The position numbers and the translations under genes were made by a program. A DNA stretch of 49,496 nucleotides. Origin: Candidatus Omnitrophota bacterium. Its GTDB lineage: Bacteria; Omnitrophota; Gorgyraeia; Zapsychrales; Aceulaceae. Position 1 is the first letter of the stretch; every line of letters begins with the position of its first letter. This document shows positions 1-7,331 of this stretch, piece by piece. Location of the stretch: the NCBI GenBank assembly GCA_029564765.1, contig JAKQPK010000060.1, positions 1 to 49,496 of the forward strand, given 5' to 3'. Below the pieces are notes generated by a model, which saw nothing but the letters and a program-made list of their open reading frames with translations, ran no database searches and was not told where the DNA came from.

Positions 1-284
1 CGCCTTTCATCGAACGTGCGCGAGGCCCAGTCCACGGCCGCATCGATAACATCCCGCGTGATCCCGCTGTCCTTCTGCCTGAACTCCTTCGGCTGATAGC
101 AATAAGCACAACGCAGATTGCAGTCCTGCGTCATCAGGAAATAAACCGTGGTGTATTCCTGCTTGCCGTCCGTTATCGAACCGATATCGAACATGCCTTC
201 GGACTTGTACCGTTTGATCACTTCCCGGCACTGTAGCGGCAGATCGCCGCATGCCTTGCTGTTCTTAAGTTCAAATACCGGCAT
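1..284 (-). CDS. Radical SAM enzyme, N-terminal part (cut by window edge)
   Basis: Only the first 94 residues are in the window; the rest lies to the left. Residues 55-62 read CNLRCAYC, the CxxxCxxC motif that binds the [4Fe-4S] cluster of radical SAM enzymes (Cys55, Cys59, Cys62), followed by YQ. The 50 residues ahead of the motif resemble the short lead segment seen in SPASM-type peptide-modifying enzymes, but the SPASM region itself cannot be seen. The ATG at 284 has a GGAGG ribosome site four bases upstream, and the gene overlaps the end of the preceding 135-residue gene by 14 bases, so the two are probably translationally coupled. It is the last visible gene of the prophage tail operon. 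By family knowledge it would cleave S-adenosylmethionine to make a radical; substrate unknown, and a role in modifying the neighbouring Cys-rich protein is inference. Confidence 0.85.
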   Translation of the reverse strand, partial: MPVFELKNSKACGDLPLQCREVIKRYKSEGMFDIGSITDGKQEYTTVYFLMTQDCNLRCAYCYQPKEFRQKDSGITRDVIDAAVDWASRTFDER

Positions 285-678
285 CCGTCCTCCAATCCAG
301 CTTGCTTAAACCCGGTTCGATCTCCTCAATATCCAGCCCGAGTTTGTCCCTGAGAATCTGCCGGTGCGTATCGTTAAGCTCAACAACGTGCGAGACGTAA
401 ATCTTGTCCCTGTGCTTACCGGCCAGAAACAGAACAAACGCCGAAACGTTTCCCTTTTCGCCTTCAACGCCCAGATCCCTGTAAACCTCGCAAAGAACAT
501 CAACCAAAGCCTGAACGCTCATAAACCGTTTGTGCGTAAAACACTGAACAGTCAATTCGTCGAGGTTATTCCTGCACCAGTTCACCAGCTCGCTGACGGC
601 ATTCTCGCCTTCCAGCCGCGCGATCCTGAACGATACTTCCTGTGCTTTTGTCTGATCCTGAAACATTCCCATCACCAT
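271..678 (-). CDS. Unknown 135-residue protein between Cys-rich protein and radical SAM enzyme
   Basis: I do not recognise a family. The protein is soluble and mixed alpha/beta in character, with no signal peptide or membrane segment, and has three cysteines without a metal-binding spacing. Its start overlaps the stop of the Cys-rich gene (ATGGTGA arrangement), and its own stop lies inside the first codons of the radical SAM gene, so the three genes look co-translated. A second ATG two codons in could be the real start. Its place directly ahead of a radical SAM gene would suit a substrate-binding partner or chaperone, but nothing in the sequence proves this. Confidence 0.7.
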   Translation of the reverse strand: MVMGMFQDQTKAQEVSFRIARLEGENAVSELVNWCRNNLDELTVQCFTHKRFMSVQALVDVLCEVYRDLGVEGEKGNVSAFVLFLAGKHRDKIYVSHVVELNDTHRQILRDKLGLDIEEIEPGLSKLDWRTDAGI

Positions 679-1397
679 GAATAAGGGTTACATTTACAAT
701 TCCACGCGCTGTGGTTATGCCCGCCCGAATACTCGCACGTCCCCCAGTTCAATCCGGGCGGTGTATACACACACCAATCCCACGGCACATATCCGTCCCA
801 CGCAACAGGAGGATTTGCCGATTTATATGGATGCTCTGTCGCGGACGGCAGGTTGATACTGGCGCAAATCCAGTAATGATTGATCGAGTGGTGACATTCC
901 GAATATTTATGATCATCACACGCCACGCCCGCGTGCGAACACGTCGTATAGTGATATCCGCAGTCCGCGCAATACTGGCACTGCTCGGTTTCGCAGATGC
1001 AACCGGTCATGAGCGCCTGAACCTTCTGCGTCATCTCCCTGAAATGAACACCCCTGACCTCGGTTGAAAGCGCCGTAATCGTGGGATCCGTGAAATCCAT
1101 GCATCCGGAACTGTCCTGCGGACAATACCCGGATTCACCGCGGCCCGATTTGCAAGCCGCCAATTCCGTGCGTAGTTGATCGACATGCACCTTCCGGATC
1201 TCCGTCACCAAATTCGTGATCGTCGGATCCGTAAAAGACGCCTGCGTAAGCCCGCGCCGGACAAACTCGGTGTTCAGAAACGACCTCAGCTCATCGATAT
1301 GCACCTTGCGCACCTTCGTGGATAAATCCGTAAGTACCGGATCCGTCCAAGCCGGTGTATTTGATGAGCATTGTTTTGGGGGCAACTTATGCGCCAT
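672..1397 (-). CDS. Cysteine-rich triple-repeat phage protein (tail-fibre region)
   Basis: The 241-residue protein has two parts. Residues 17-38, 55-76 and 102-121 are three copies of a repeat with the pattern [FW]TDPxxTxLxTxxRxVHxxxLR. From residue 133 to the end there are 13 cysteines (17 in total) together with many His, Tyr and Trp residues, including pairs such as CIC, QCQYCADC and CKC. No signal peptide or membrane segment is visible. It follows a tail-fibre-like gene and ends by overlapping the 135-residue gene that precedes the radical SAM gene. A GGGAGA ribosome site precedes the ATG at 1397. It may be a virion tail appendage whose tail end binds metal or is cross-linked; that is inference. 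I know no characterised family with this layout. Confidence 0.8.
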   Translation of the reverse strand: MAHKLPPKQCSSNTPAWTDPVLTDLSTKVRKVHIDELRSFLNTEFVRRGLTQASFTDPTITNLVTEIRKVHVDQLRTELAACKSGRGESGYCPQDSSGCMDFTDPTITALSTEVRGVHFREMTQKVQALMTGCICETEQCQYCADCGYHYTTCSHAGVACDDHKYSECHHSINHYWICASINLPSATEHPYKSANPPVAWDGYVPWDWCVYTPPGLNWGTCEYSGGHNHSAWNCKCNPYSW

Positions 1398-1405
1398 ATC
1401 TCTCC

Positions 1406-1897
1406 CTACGAGGCGTAAACCGCCGTCTTATCGAAAAAGCCTTTTGTCCCTGATGCATTCGTTCCGTAATACTTGTTGTTCCCGGGTGAAGCCGCGCCGC
1501 TCTCAAGCTTCGCGGTCGAAACCCCGCCGTCCTTTAACTGCAACTGATCGCCCGCCGATACCTGAAACACTGCCGTATCGATAAGACCATCCAGATATTC
1601 CGGTGTCGTATCGCTGACATCCGCCTTCAATTTATTGGGCGAATTCTCGGTCGGCAGAACACCAGCCGCTGAAGGCACGCTTGCAAGACCCGTCAAAGCC
1701 GTTCCGCTCACCTTGCTGGCTGAGGTGATCTGCGCCAGTTTCGTATCCTCAATCCCCGCGCCCGGAGCCACCTTGTCGTTCGTGATCTGGAGGGCAGGAT
1801 CTGTCAACAGCTCCAGCGCCTCCCAGTTTGCCCGGCACGCCGGAGGGAAATTGATCAACAGCATGTCGTTTTCCGGTTTAGTCTTGTCCCAAGCCAT
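1406..1897 (-). CDS. Probable tail fibre / tail-tip accessory protein
   Basis: 163 residues, low complexity in the middle and rich in Ala, Gly, Ser and Thr, with phrases such as TAKLESGAASPGN typical of phage tail-fibre shafts and trimerising tips. No catalytic motif. A longer frame begins at 1930, but the ATG at 1897 (MAWDKTKPEND) has an AGAGAGGTGG ribosome site just upstream and is preferred; with it the gene overlaps the preceding gene by 20 bases. It lies two genes downstream of the tail-tip gene J, the usual place for fibre genes. Function rests on composition and position only. Confidence 0.65.
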   Translation of the reverse strand: MAWDKTKPENDMLLINFPPACRANWEALELLTDPALQITNDKVAPGAGIEDTKLAQITSASKVSGTALTGLASVPSAAGVLPTENSPNKLKADVSDTTPEYLDGLIDTAVFQVSAGDQLQLKDGGVSTAKLESGAASPGNNKYYGTNASGTKGFFDKTAVYAS

Positions 1898-2153
1898 CGC
1901 CCACCTCTCTTTTCTGGTACGCCTCGGCAACCTCGTTCATGTCGTGAAGCTCGATCCCATGCTCGCGTAACATCTGGACCCAGCAGACATCATGAAGCGT
2001 CATCTGCCGGGCATAGTTCTCCGCCTGCTCGGCACAGGTGAAAACAATCGGCTTCCTTTTCGGCATACGCAAAATAATGTCACCCTTGACCGCCACATAC
2101 GCCATGTCATCCGGTATCTCTTTTTTGCATTTATTACAGATCAACTTGTCCAT
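1878..2153 (-). CDS. Small phage protein with N-terminal zinc-knuckle-like CxxC
   Basis: 91 residues. The N-terminus has CNKC at residues 6-9, a half zinc-ribbon; further cysteines at about 40 and 57 could complete a site. The remainder is charged and probably helical. The ATG at 2153 has an AAGGAG ribosome site. It overlaps the upstream 76-residue gene by 20 bases and lies between J and the fibre-like gene, so it belongs to the late operon. No family recognised. Confidence 0.7.
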   Translation of the reverse strand: MDKLICNKCKKEIPDDMAYVAVKGDIILRMPKRKPIVFTCAEQAENYARQMTLHDVCWVQMLREHGIELHDMNEVAEAYQKREVGDGLGQD

Positions 2154-2364
2154 CGCTTACTCCTTCCGACTGATTGGCATGCTTAATGAATTTCTGCAAC
2201 AAACCGTTCAGGGTCGATTTATTGAATACCGCATCCTTGATCCCGATACTTTTTATCCGGCTGATCTCGCCGCCGTCATTGACCTTGTATAAAATGACGC
2301 CGTTCAAGAACTCGCCTTTCTCAAACTCAATAACCACCTTGTGTGGAATCAATCCCTTTGCCAT
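2134..2364 (-). CDS. Small late-operon protein, unknown
   Basis: 76 residues, basic and beta-rich at the start, no cysteines or membrane segment. A strong AGGAGGAGAG ribosome site precedes the ATG at 2364. It lies eight bases after the stop of the tail-tip gene J and overlaps the next gene by 20 bases, so it is part of the tail operon. I do not recognise it; a small fibre or assembly factor is possible. Confidence 0.7.
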   Translation of the reverse strand: MAKGLIPHKVVIEFEKGEFLNGVILYKVNDGGEISRIKSIGIKDAVFNKSTLNGLLQKFIKHANQSEGVSDGQVDL

Positions 2365-2372
2365 CTCTCCTC

Positions 2373-5300
2373 CTAAATCCCGTGGCTGTGCCAGTCGAAC
2401 ATGCCGGTCTGCGCTACGCCCTGGGCGTCGTACAGCTTCACCGTAAAACCGGTGATGCTTTTATCCGAAAATTGTGAATAGATGCCGCTTCCGCTTCGTA
2501 TCTCGATATGAACGCTTGGCTCCTCGTGGTATGTCTTGCCGAAGAAAACCTGCTTGCCGTCGACTGCCGAAACAACAGTAGCGTTGCCGTAGTCATCGAC
2601 ATCCGGCAGGTCACCAAAATACTGAAACGTCGAACAGGTGATCTCATCGCCGATATTCTCTCGGTACAGCGTGAGTTCGATCTGAAAGTACCGGCAGTAA
2701 TAATCACCGGGCTGATAATCTTCCCAATCTTTCCAGGTGATGTTGTCCTCTGAAATGCGTATCCGGAAACTGGCTGACCTCAACGTTTCCTGACCTGTGA
2801 ACCGATATGATGGGCTGTCGTTAAACTTCGTTACCCCATCGCTGTCAAACCTCCTGCCCAAAGATGTCGAAACGATCACGTCGATGCCGATATAAACGCT
2901 CGCCACATACCCGAAATCCCTGATCGGCGTCGTATACGTCCCGGACATAACACCGTCCGTGATCACGATCGACTCGCCTTCCTTTTCGATACTGTTCTTC
3001 ACGCCTTCCCAGAGCGGTTGTTCCTGATACTCTGCGATGATATTTCTGAAAGGAATCTCGGTGATCGTGACAACCGCCTCTTTTGCATTCACAGAATAAT
3101 TACCCGAGGTATCGATCCCTTTGATCCAGTACCGCTGGCCGATACCGCGTTTGACATCTTTGGTGAGATAATGCGTTCCCTGCTGAAGCGTAATAAATTC
3201 AGCGCTCTCCCAGTCAAGGCCGCGCCGGATCTCATATCCCCAAACATCCACGTCCGGGATCGGCGTCCATCCGAAATACAGCATGTCCCTGTTCCGGTTA
3301 ACCAGAAACGACGGCACATCAGATGGCGGTGCAGATTTGCCCACAATCGTGATCGTGCTTTCGGGCGCGCTTCCGAGGGCGCTTTCTTCATTAAGGGAAT
3401 CAAGCGACGTTACCCTGACCTTATAGGTGTGGTGATCGACGATATCGCCAATGATCCGGAAATTCGTCCCCGAAGTTTCTCCCCGCGCGCGCCAGCTTAA
3501 ACCGTCATCATCGCTGATATAAATTTTCGCCTTGGCGTATGACTTGACGAAATGATCCACATAGGCCGGGTGGTCGAACCAGACATCAATCGCGTTCTCG
3601 ATCGTTCCGTCTGTCTTCTTGACCAGCGATTCGGTCAAGCTGAGATTATTGACTGCCGGTATCTCGCTCGATAAAGACGAATAGTTATTCTGCGGAAGGA
3701 TAATGTCCGAATCGTCATACACCGCTTCGTTGTATTCCAGCGCGGATATCTGAACCTCGCTTTTGCCTTCCCGCTGGATCGCCACCACCCTGAAATCTTT
3801 TTTGACCTTGTTCGTCTCGCCTATCGCAAAAACATCGAAGGCCTGAGGGTCTTCCGGGAACGCTTCACACGAAACCTCCGTATGCGTACCGGTCGGCGAA
3901 GTGATAAGCCGCTCCTCGAGCGTATCGTCCGAGAATCGAACCTGAATCTTGTAAGACTTTCCGTCCTCAATGACCATTGCCCTGTCTAATTTGACAAGCG
4001 CCGCGGTACTGCCATCCTGCACCCGGCCGGAGAACCCCCACTGCGGAACATCGTGCGATATTGAAATGACATCTCCGGCCTGACAGGCGATCGCATCAAT
4101 CCCAGCCTTAAACGTGACCGAACGGTTGATATACCGCGCCACCTTTAACGCATACCTCGCCGCTCGGATCGCGTAACTTGCGCCGGTCGTAAAAAGCCGG
4201 ATCTGACTTTTACGCATCGGCTCACCAGAAGCCAGCGATTCTTCATCGATGTAGGCGACCGTTTCCTGCTGGTAGTTTTTCTCTTTATCGGTAAACTGCA
4301 CCTCGATCACGTTCGGCACCTCTTTCATCGTCTTCCAGCTCTGCGCAAACGTGTCCTTGAGGATATTGCCCATGCCGAACAGCTGGGTCGGATTCGTGAT
4401 CTTGTCGATCTTGAATGCCAAACCGCCCGCGCTGTAAACCGGCATGGCATTGAACGTGGCGCATAATTGGATCAGAACGTCGAGCGCCCTGTTGTTGCTG
4501 TCGATAACCACATCCATCCTGAACCGTTTCTCGTAACCGCCCTGACCGTCCGCAACTTTCTCCTCGCAATACTGCGACATCTCAAGAAGCGAAGCGTTGT
4601 CCAGATTCCCGGATGAAATAAACTCGCCCAGCCCGAAACGGTTGCTGATAATAAAATCCCGCAGGCACCAGACAGGGTTTCCGGAATACCTCTGGGCAAA
4701 CGTCACACCATCCCATGAAAGCAAAGTGTCGTCCGCAAGCAATCGGTAATCTGCCCCATCCCAGTAATAATCATCCCAAGCAACCGGGTCCGTACCGCTT
4801 CTGACATCCGGCACAGAAACCTTCCTGCCTTTAACAACCGATGTGATGTTCGGCATCGATCCTGAAAGCTGATCGGTCGCCAGAAGCTGAAGCCCTAAAA
4901 GCGCGGTATTGGGATAACTCAAATCATCTGTCTTAAGCTCATCGATCTGGAAAAGTAAAAGGTCGCCCTGCTTTAAGGGCTGAAGCGAACTGTCCTCGCT
5001 GGTGCGGGTAATGCGGATGTCGTACTGGCCCGGCGTAAGCCCTGCCTTGCGAAATACACGCCTCACTGAAGAACGCGACTGCGCCGAAATAGTTGTCTCA
5101 CCCAGATCGATATATGTCCCCGCGGAATGCTCTTTGTATTCGACGCGATAAGTAACGCTCCAGCTCTGGATATCACCGGAACTGGAATTCTGCTGATAAA
5201 GGCCGTTATTGAGCCGCAAGTGGATCTCGAAAGCTTCCACATCCAGATCGACCGTGGTGTAAATATAGGGATTGTTTTGCGTAAGGTTGGCGCTGACCGG

Positions 5301-5990
5301 ATAAATATTGTGCAGATCCTCGAAATTCGGGATCATGCTCTGGTAGTTCGTGCCAAAACGCCTGGTGATGGTTACGCCTTCAAAATTGACGATCGGATTA
5401 TTATTCAGCTCGATATCTTCTATCGACTCGATCTCGCCCTCGCAGATCGCCAGAAGCACATTCAAATAATGCTTGTCGCCGTCCTCCCAGAGGAACTGGT
5501 TGATGATATTCCCGCCGACTCGATGCTCTCCGTAAACCACTGCCACCGGAACCCCGACCTCCTGAATCGTTTGCACTCCATCCCATCCGTAGGTAGGCGA
5601 TCCCTCGTCCATCCCGGCAGAACCGAGATTGAAATCCGGCATTTTCGGCTGGTTCATGTACTGGTAAATGGCGTAACCCATCGAAAGAACAAAGAACGTG
5701 AACAGAAACGGATGCGCTACCGCAGCCGCCCAGACCGCTGAAACAATAAACGAAATAACAGCCACCACCGGAGCCTTGACTTCCGGGGCAACAACGATCT
5801 CGTCGCCCTCTTCGATACGTGAATCAAGGTCTTCAATGCGTTTGCCGGTAACGATCACGCGTTTGTCTTTATAATCAAACCCGGAATTATCGAGATAATC
5901 GCGCACGGATTTGCTTCTGGAATAGGTAAATTCCAGAACCTGCGCCTCCTCGAGCTTGAACGGATTGTCGATATGACGAACGGATATCAT
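2373..5990 (-). CDS. J: Tail tip / host-specificity protein, J-like, with gpI-like N-terminus
   Basis: About 1205 residues, close to lambda gpJ. The stretch GWDGVQTIQEVGVPVAVVYGEHRVGG and the following segment match the conserved core of the tail-tip family (shown here only as landmarks around residues 130-160). The middle carries the tip barrel domains, and fibronectin type III-like segments follow near residues 800-1000. The first 70 residues resemble a small beta-grasp domain ending in EEGDEIVV, and residues 73-110 are hydrophobic, which recalls lambda gpI; no separate I gene exists. The ATG at 5990 overlaps the TGA of the K gene as ATGA, so I prefer it to an ATG 39 bases upstream. The protein would form the central tip that contacts the host surface. 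Its C-terminal end likely decides receptor specificity. Confidence 0.9.
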   Translation of the reverse strand: MISVRHIDNPFKLEEAQVLEFTYSRSKSVRDYLDNSGFDYKDKRVIVTGKRIEDLDSRIEEGDEIVVAPEVKAPVVAVISFIVSAVWAAAVAHPFLFTFFVLSMGYAIYQYMNQPKMPDFNLGSAGMDEGSPTYGWDGVQTIQEVGVPVAVVYGEHRVGGNIINQFLWEDGDKHYLNVLLAICEGEIESIEDIELNNNPIVNFEGVTITRRFGTNYQSMIPNFEDLHNIYPVSANLTQNNPYIYTTVDLDVEAFEIHLRLNNGLYQQNSSSGDIQSWSVTYRVEYKEHSAGTYIDLGETTISAQSRSSVRRVFRKAGLTPGQYDIRITRTSEDSSLQPLKQGDLLLFQIDELKTDDLSYPNTALLGLQLLATDQLSGSMPNITSVVKGRKVSVPDVRSGTDPVAWDDYYWDGADYRLLADDTLLSWDGVTFAQRYSGNPVWCLRDFIISNRFGLGEFISSGNLDNASLLEMSQYCEEKVADGQGGYEKRFRMDVVIDSNNRALDVLIQLCATFNAMPVYSAGGLAFKIDKITNPTQLFGMGNILKDTFAQSWKTMKEVPNVIEVQFTDKEKNYQQETVAYIDEESLASGEPMRKSQIRLFTTGASYAIRAARYALKVARYINRSVTFKAGIDAIACQAGDVISISHDVPQWGFSGRVQDGSTAALVKLDRAMVIEDGKSYKIQVRFSDDTLEERLITSPTGTHTEVSCEAFPEDPQAFDVFAIGETNKVKKDFRVVAIQREGKSEVQISALEYNEAVYDDSDIILPQNNYSSLSSEIPAVNNLSLTESLVKKTDGTIENAIDVWFDHPAYVDHFVKSYAKAKIYISDDDGLSWRARGETSGTNFRIIGDIVDHHTYKVRVTSLDSLNEESALGSAPESTITIVGKSAPPSDVPSFLVNRNRDMLYFGWTPIPDVDVWGYEIRRGLDWESAEFITLQQGTHYLTKDVKRGIGQRYWIKGIDTSGNYSVNAKEAVVTITEIPFRNIIAEYQEQPLWEGVKNSIEKEGESIVITDGVMSGTYTTPIRDFGYVASVYIGIDVIVSTSLGRRFDSDGVTKFNDSPSYRFTGQETLRSASFRIRISEDNITWKDWEDYQPGDYYCRYFQIELTLYRENIGDEITCSTFQYFGDLPDVDDYGNATVVSAVDGKQVFFGKTYHEEPSVHIEIRSGSGIYSQFSDKSITGFTVKLYDAQGVAQTGMFDWHSHGI

Positions 5991-6478
5991 TTTCTTAACC
6001 TGTAAAATCCTTCTGTTTTCTTTTTCCATGAAACATCATCGAGCCGCGACACTACGACCCCCTGACGGCAACAATGGATAAACCGCCTCTTGCCGAGTAC
6101 GATCCCGGCATGATCGGCAATACCTCTCGAATTAACAAACAAGACGCCGTCCAATACCTGCGGCGTTTCAACGCGATCCCAATCGTGGCCGTAATGCTCC
6201 TTGAAATAGTCCTTGCCGCTTAAACCCCACACCTTGCTGTATTCCAGATCCTCGATATCAAAAAGTCTGTAACCCAGATCCGCATAAACAAGTTTGAGAA
6301 ATCCCCAGCAATCAAGGCCTTCCATCGTCCGGCCCCTGTGGCGGTATGGGATCCCGAGATATTTCCCGATGATCGCCTTTTCTACATCACATAAATCCGG
6401 CGCGTCGGTACGGACGGAAACGCCCCGAACCGGTGATAATTCTCCAGCACCTTGCACCGCTGTTTTGTTTTGTTGCAT
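5987..6478 (-). CDS. K: NlpC/P60 cysteine peptidase, tail assembly protein K
   Basis: 163 residues. Cys57 in GLDCWGF and His123 in DHAGIVL, with His135 in FIHCC, fit the catalytic triad of the NlpC/P60 family that cleaves peptidoglycan stem peptides. Lambda gpK carries an extra N-terminal MPN/JAB domain that is missing here. The ATG at 6478 has a strong AGGAGGAGAGG ribosome site but lies 97 bases inside the preceding L gene; no later start in frame would keep the conserved segment before Cys57, so the long overlap appears real. The stop overlaps the J start as ATGA. In the phage it would process the tail tip or help DNA cross the cell wall. Confidence 0.9.
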   Translation of the reverse strand: MQQNKTAVQGAGELSPVRGVSVRTDAPDLCDVEKAIIGKYLGIPYRHRGRTMEGLDCWGFLKLVYADLGYRLFDIEDLEYSKVWGLSGKDYFKEHYGHDWDRVETPQVLDGVLFVNSRGIADHAGIVLGKRRFIHCCRQGVVVSRLDDVSWKKKTEGFYRLRK

Positions 6479-6993
6479 GAAACCTCTCCTCCTGTGTACC
6501 CGCATTCGGCCGACTTAAACTTCCACGCGCAGTAATTACGCGCATATCGACGCGCGGGTAAATCAACGCCCAAGACATCGAACTTCCCGGTTAAGGTAAA
6601 CTCCACGCTCTTCTGGTCTGCGGTATAACTGTCGATATAAAAAACATCGTCCATATGCGCGTCCGGATCCGCCAGCTGGTCGGCCCAGACCATGCGGATC
6701 GTAACCTTCTTGCCTCGAAGATCGAACTGCTCCAGATAAAGCTGAACAAAACGCGACACATTCCCAAGCCGCACTTTGACCTGATCGATCTGCCCCTGAT
6801 TGTTCTCGCCGATAAACTCATGCGTCACCGGAAACTTTGAATACACCAGCCCCTGATACGTCACATCCTGGTCGAACCCCGCGATCCTCAAATCATTAAG
6901 AGAATCGTACTTTTCAAGGACATACAAAAAGATGGGTGCATTTTCCTGCTTCGATTTCTCGCTGATAAATAAGGGGCTGACATCTCTGGGCAT
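6382..6993 (-). CDS. L: Minor tail protein L with Fe-S cysteine pattern
   Basis: 203 residues, lambda gpL family. The C-terminal domain has Cys155, Cys164, Cys173 and Cys180 (C-x8-C-x8-C-x6-C) around SAECGYTGG, and then HRFGAFPSVP, the conserved end of the family. Lambda gpL and relatives are known to bind an iron-sulfur cluster through such cysteines. The ATG shares its A with the TAA of the M gene (TAATG). The last 97 bases also encode the start of K in another frame. It would sit in the tail tip hub next to J. Confidence 0.9.
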   Translation of the reverse strand: MPRDVSPLFISEKSKQENAPIFLYVLEKYDSLNDLRIAGFDQDVTYQGLVYSKFPVTHEFIGENNQGQIDQVKVRLGNVSRFVQLYLEQFDLRGKKVTIRMVWADQLADPDAHMDDVFYIDSYTADQKSVEFTLTGKFDVLGVDLPARRYARNYCAWKFKSAECGYTGGEVSCNKTKQRCKVLENYHRFGAFPSVPTRRIYVM

Positions 6994-7331
6994 TACTTCA
7001 CCTCTATAAAATCAAATTCAAAGTCATAAACCTCGTACGCCTTCATCGTGAATTTAAAACTGTCCTCGGCAAAGCGAACCGTATACTCCACGGCATCGTT
7101 CGGGTTCGTCCATGTAAACGACATGAATGAACCGTATTTGCCAGAAAAGAAATTCCGCACCAGCTCCATATCGGCCTTTGTCCGGTTAGAAAACCTGAGC
7201 CGCCATTTATGTAACGGTGTCGCCCACTTGCGCCTGCGCTGTTCAACGCCGCTCTCGAACTCTGAAACAAGCGTTTTGTATTCCAGCGTCTCTTCGAAAA
7301 CAAAATCCGGTAAATAGGCAAAATCGCTCAT
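6993..7331 (-). CDS. M: Minor tail protein M
   Basis: 112 residues, nearly the size of lambda gpM (about 109). It has the compact beta-rich pattern of the phage minor tail M / DUF2460-like group, with RKWATPLHKWRLRF near the start and a run of aromatic residues at the end. The frame is open for another 35 codons upstream, but the ATG at 7331 overlaps the tape measure stop as ATGA and begins directly with the conserved MSDFAYLPDF, so it is preferred. Tail tip component by synteny with L, K and J. Confidence 0.85.
   Translation of the reverse strand: MSDFAYLPDFVFEETLEYKTLVSEFESGVEQRRRKWATPLHKWRLRFSNRTKADMELVRNFFSGKYGSFMSFTWTNPNDAVEYTVRFAEDSFKFTMKAYEVYDFEFDFIEVK

Noticed and set aside
672-1930. 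A diversity-generating retroelement in the tail-fibre region
   Set aside because: No reverse transcriptase, Avd-like protein or template/variable repeat pair is visible in the window. The missing left side could still change this.
1897-1930. Start of the fibre-like gene at 1930
   Set aside because: The ATG at 1897 has the better ribosome site, and the extra residues (MPRRTRKERWA) are unlike a fibre start.
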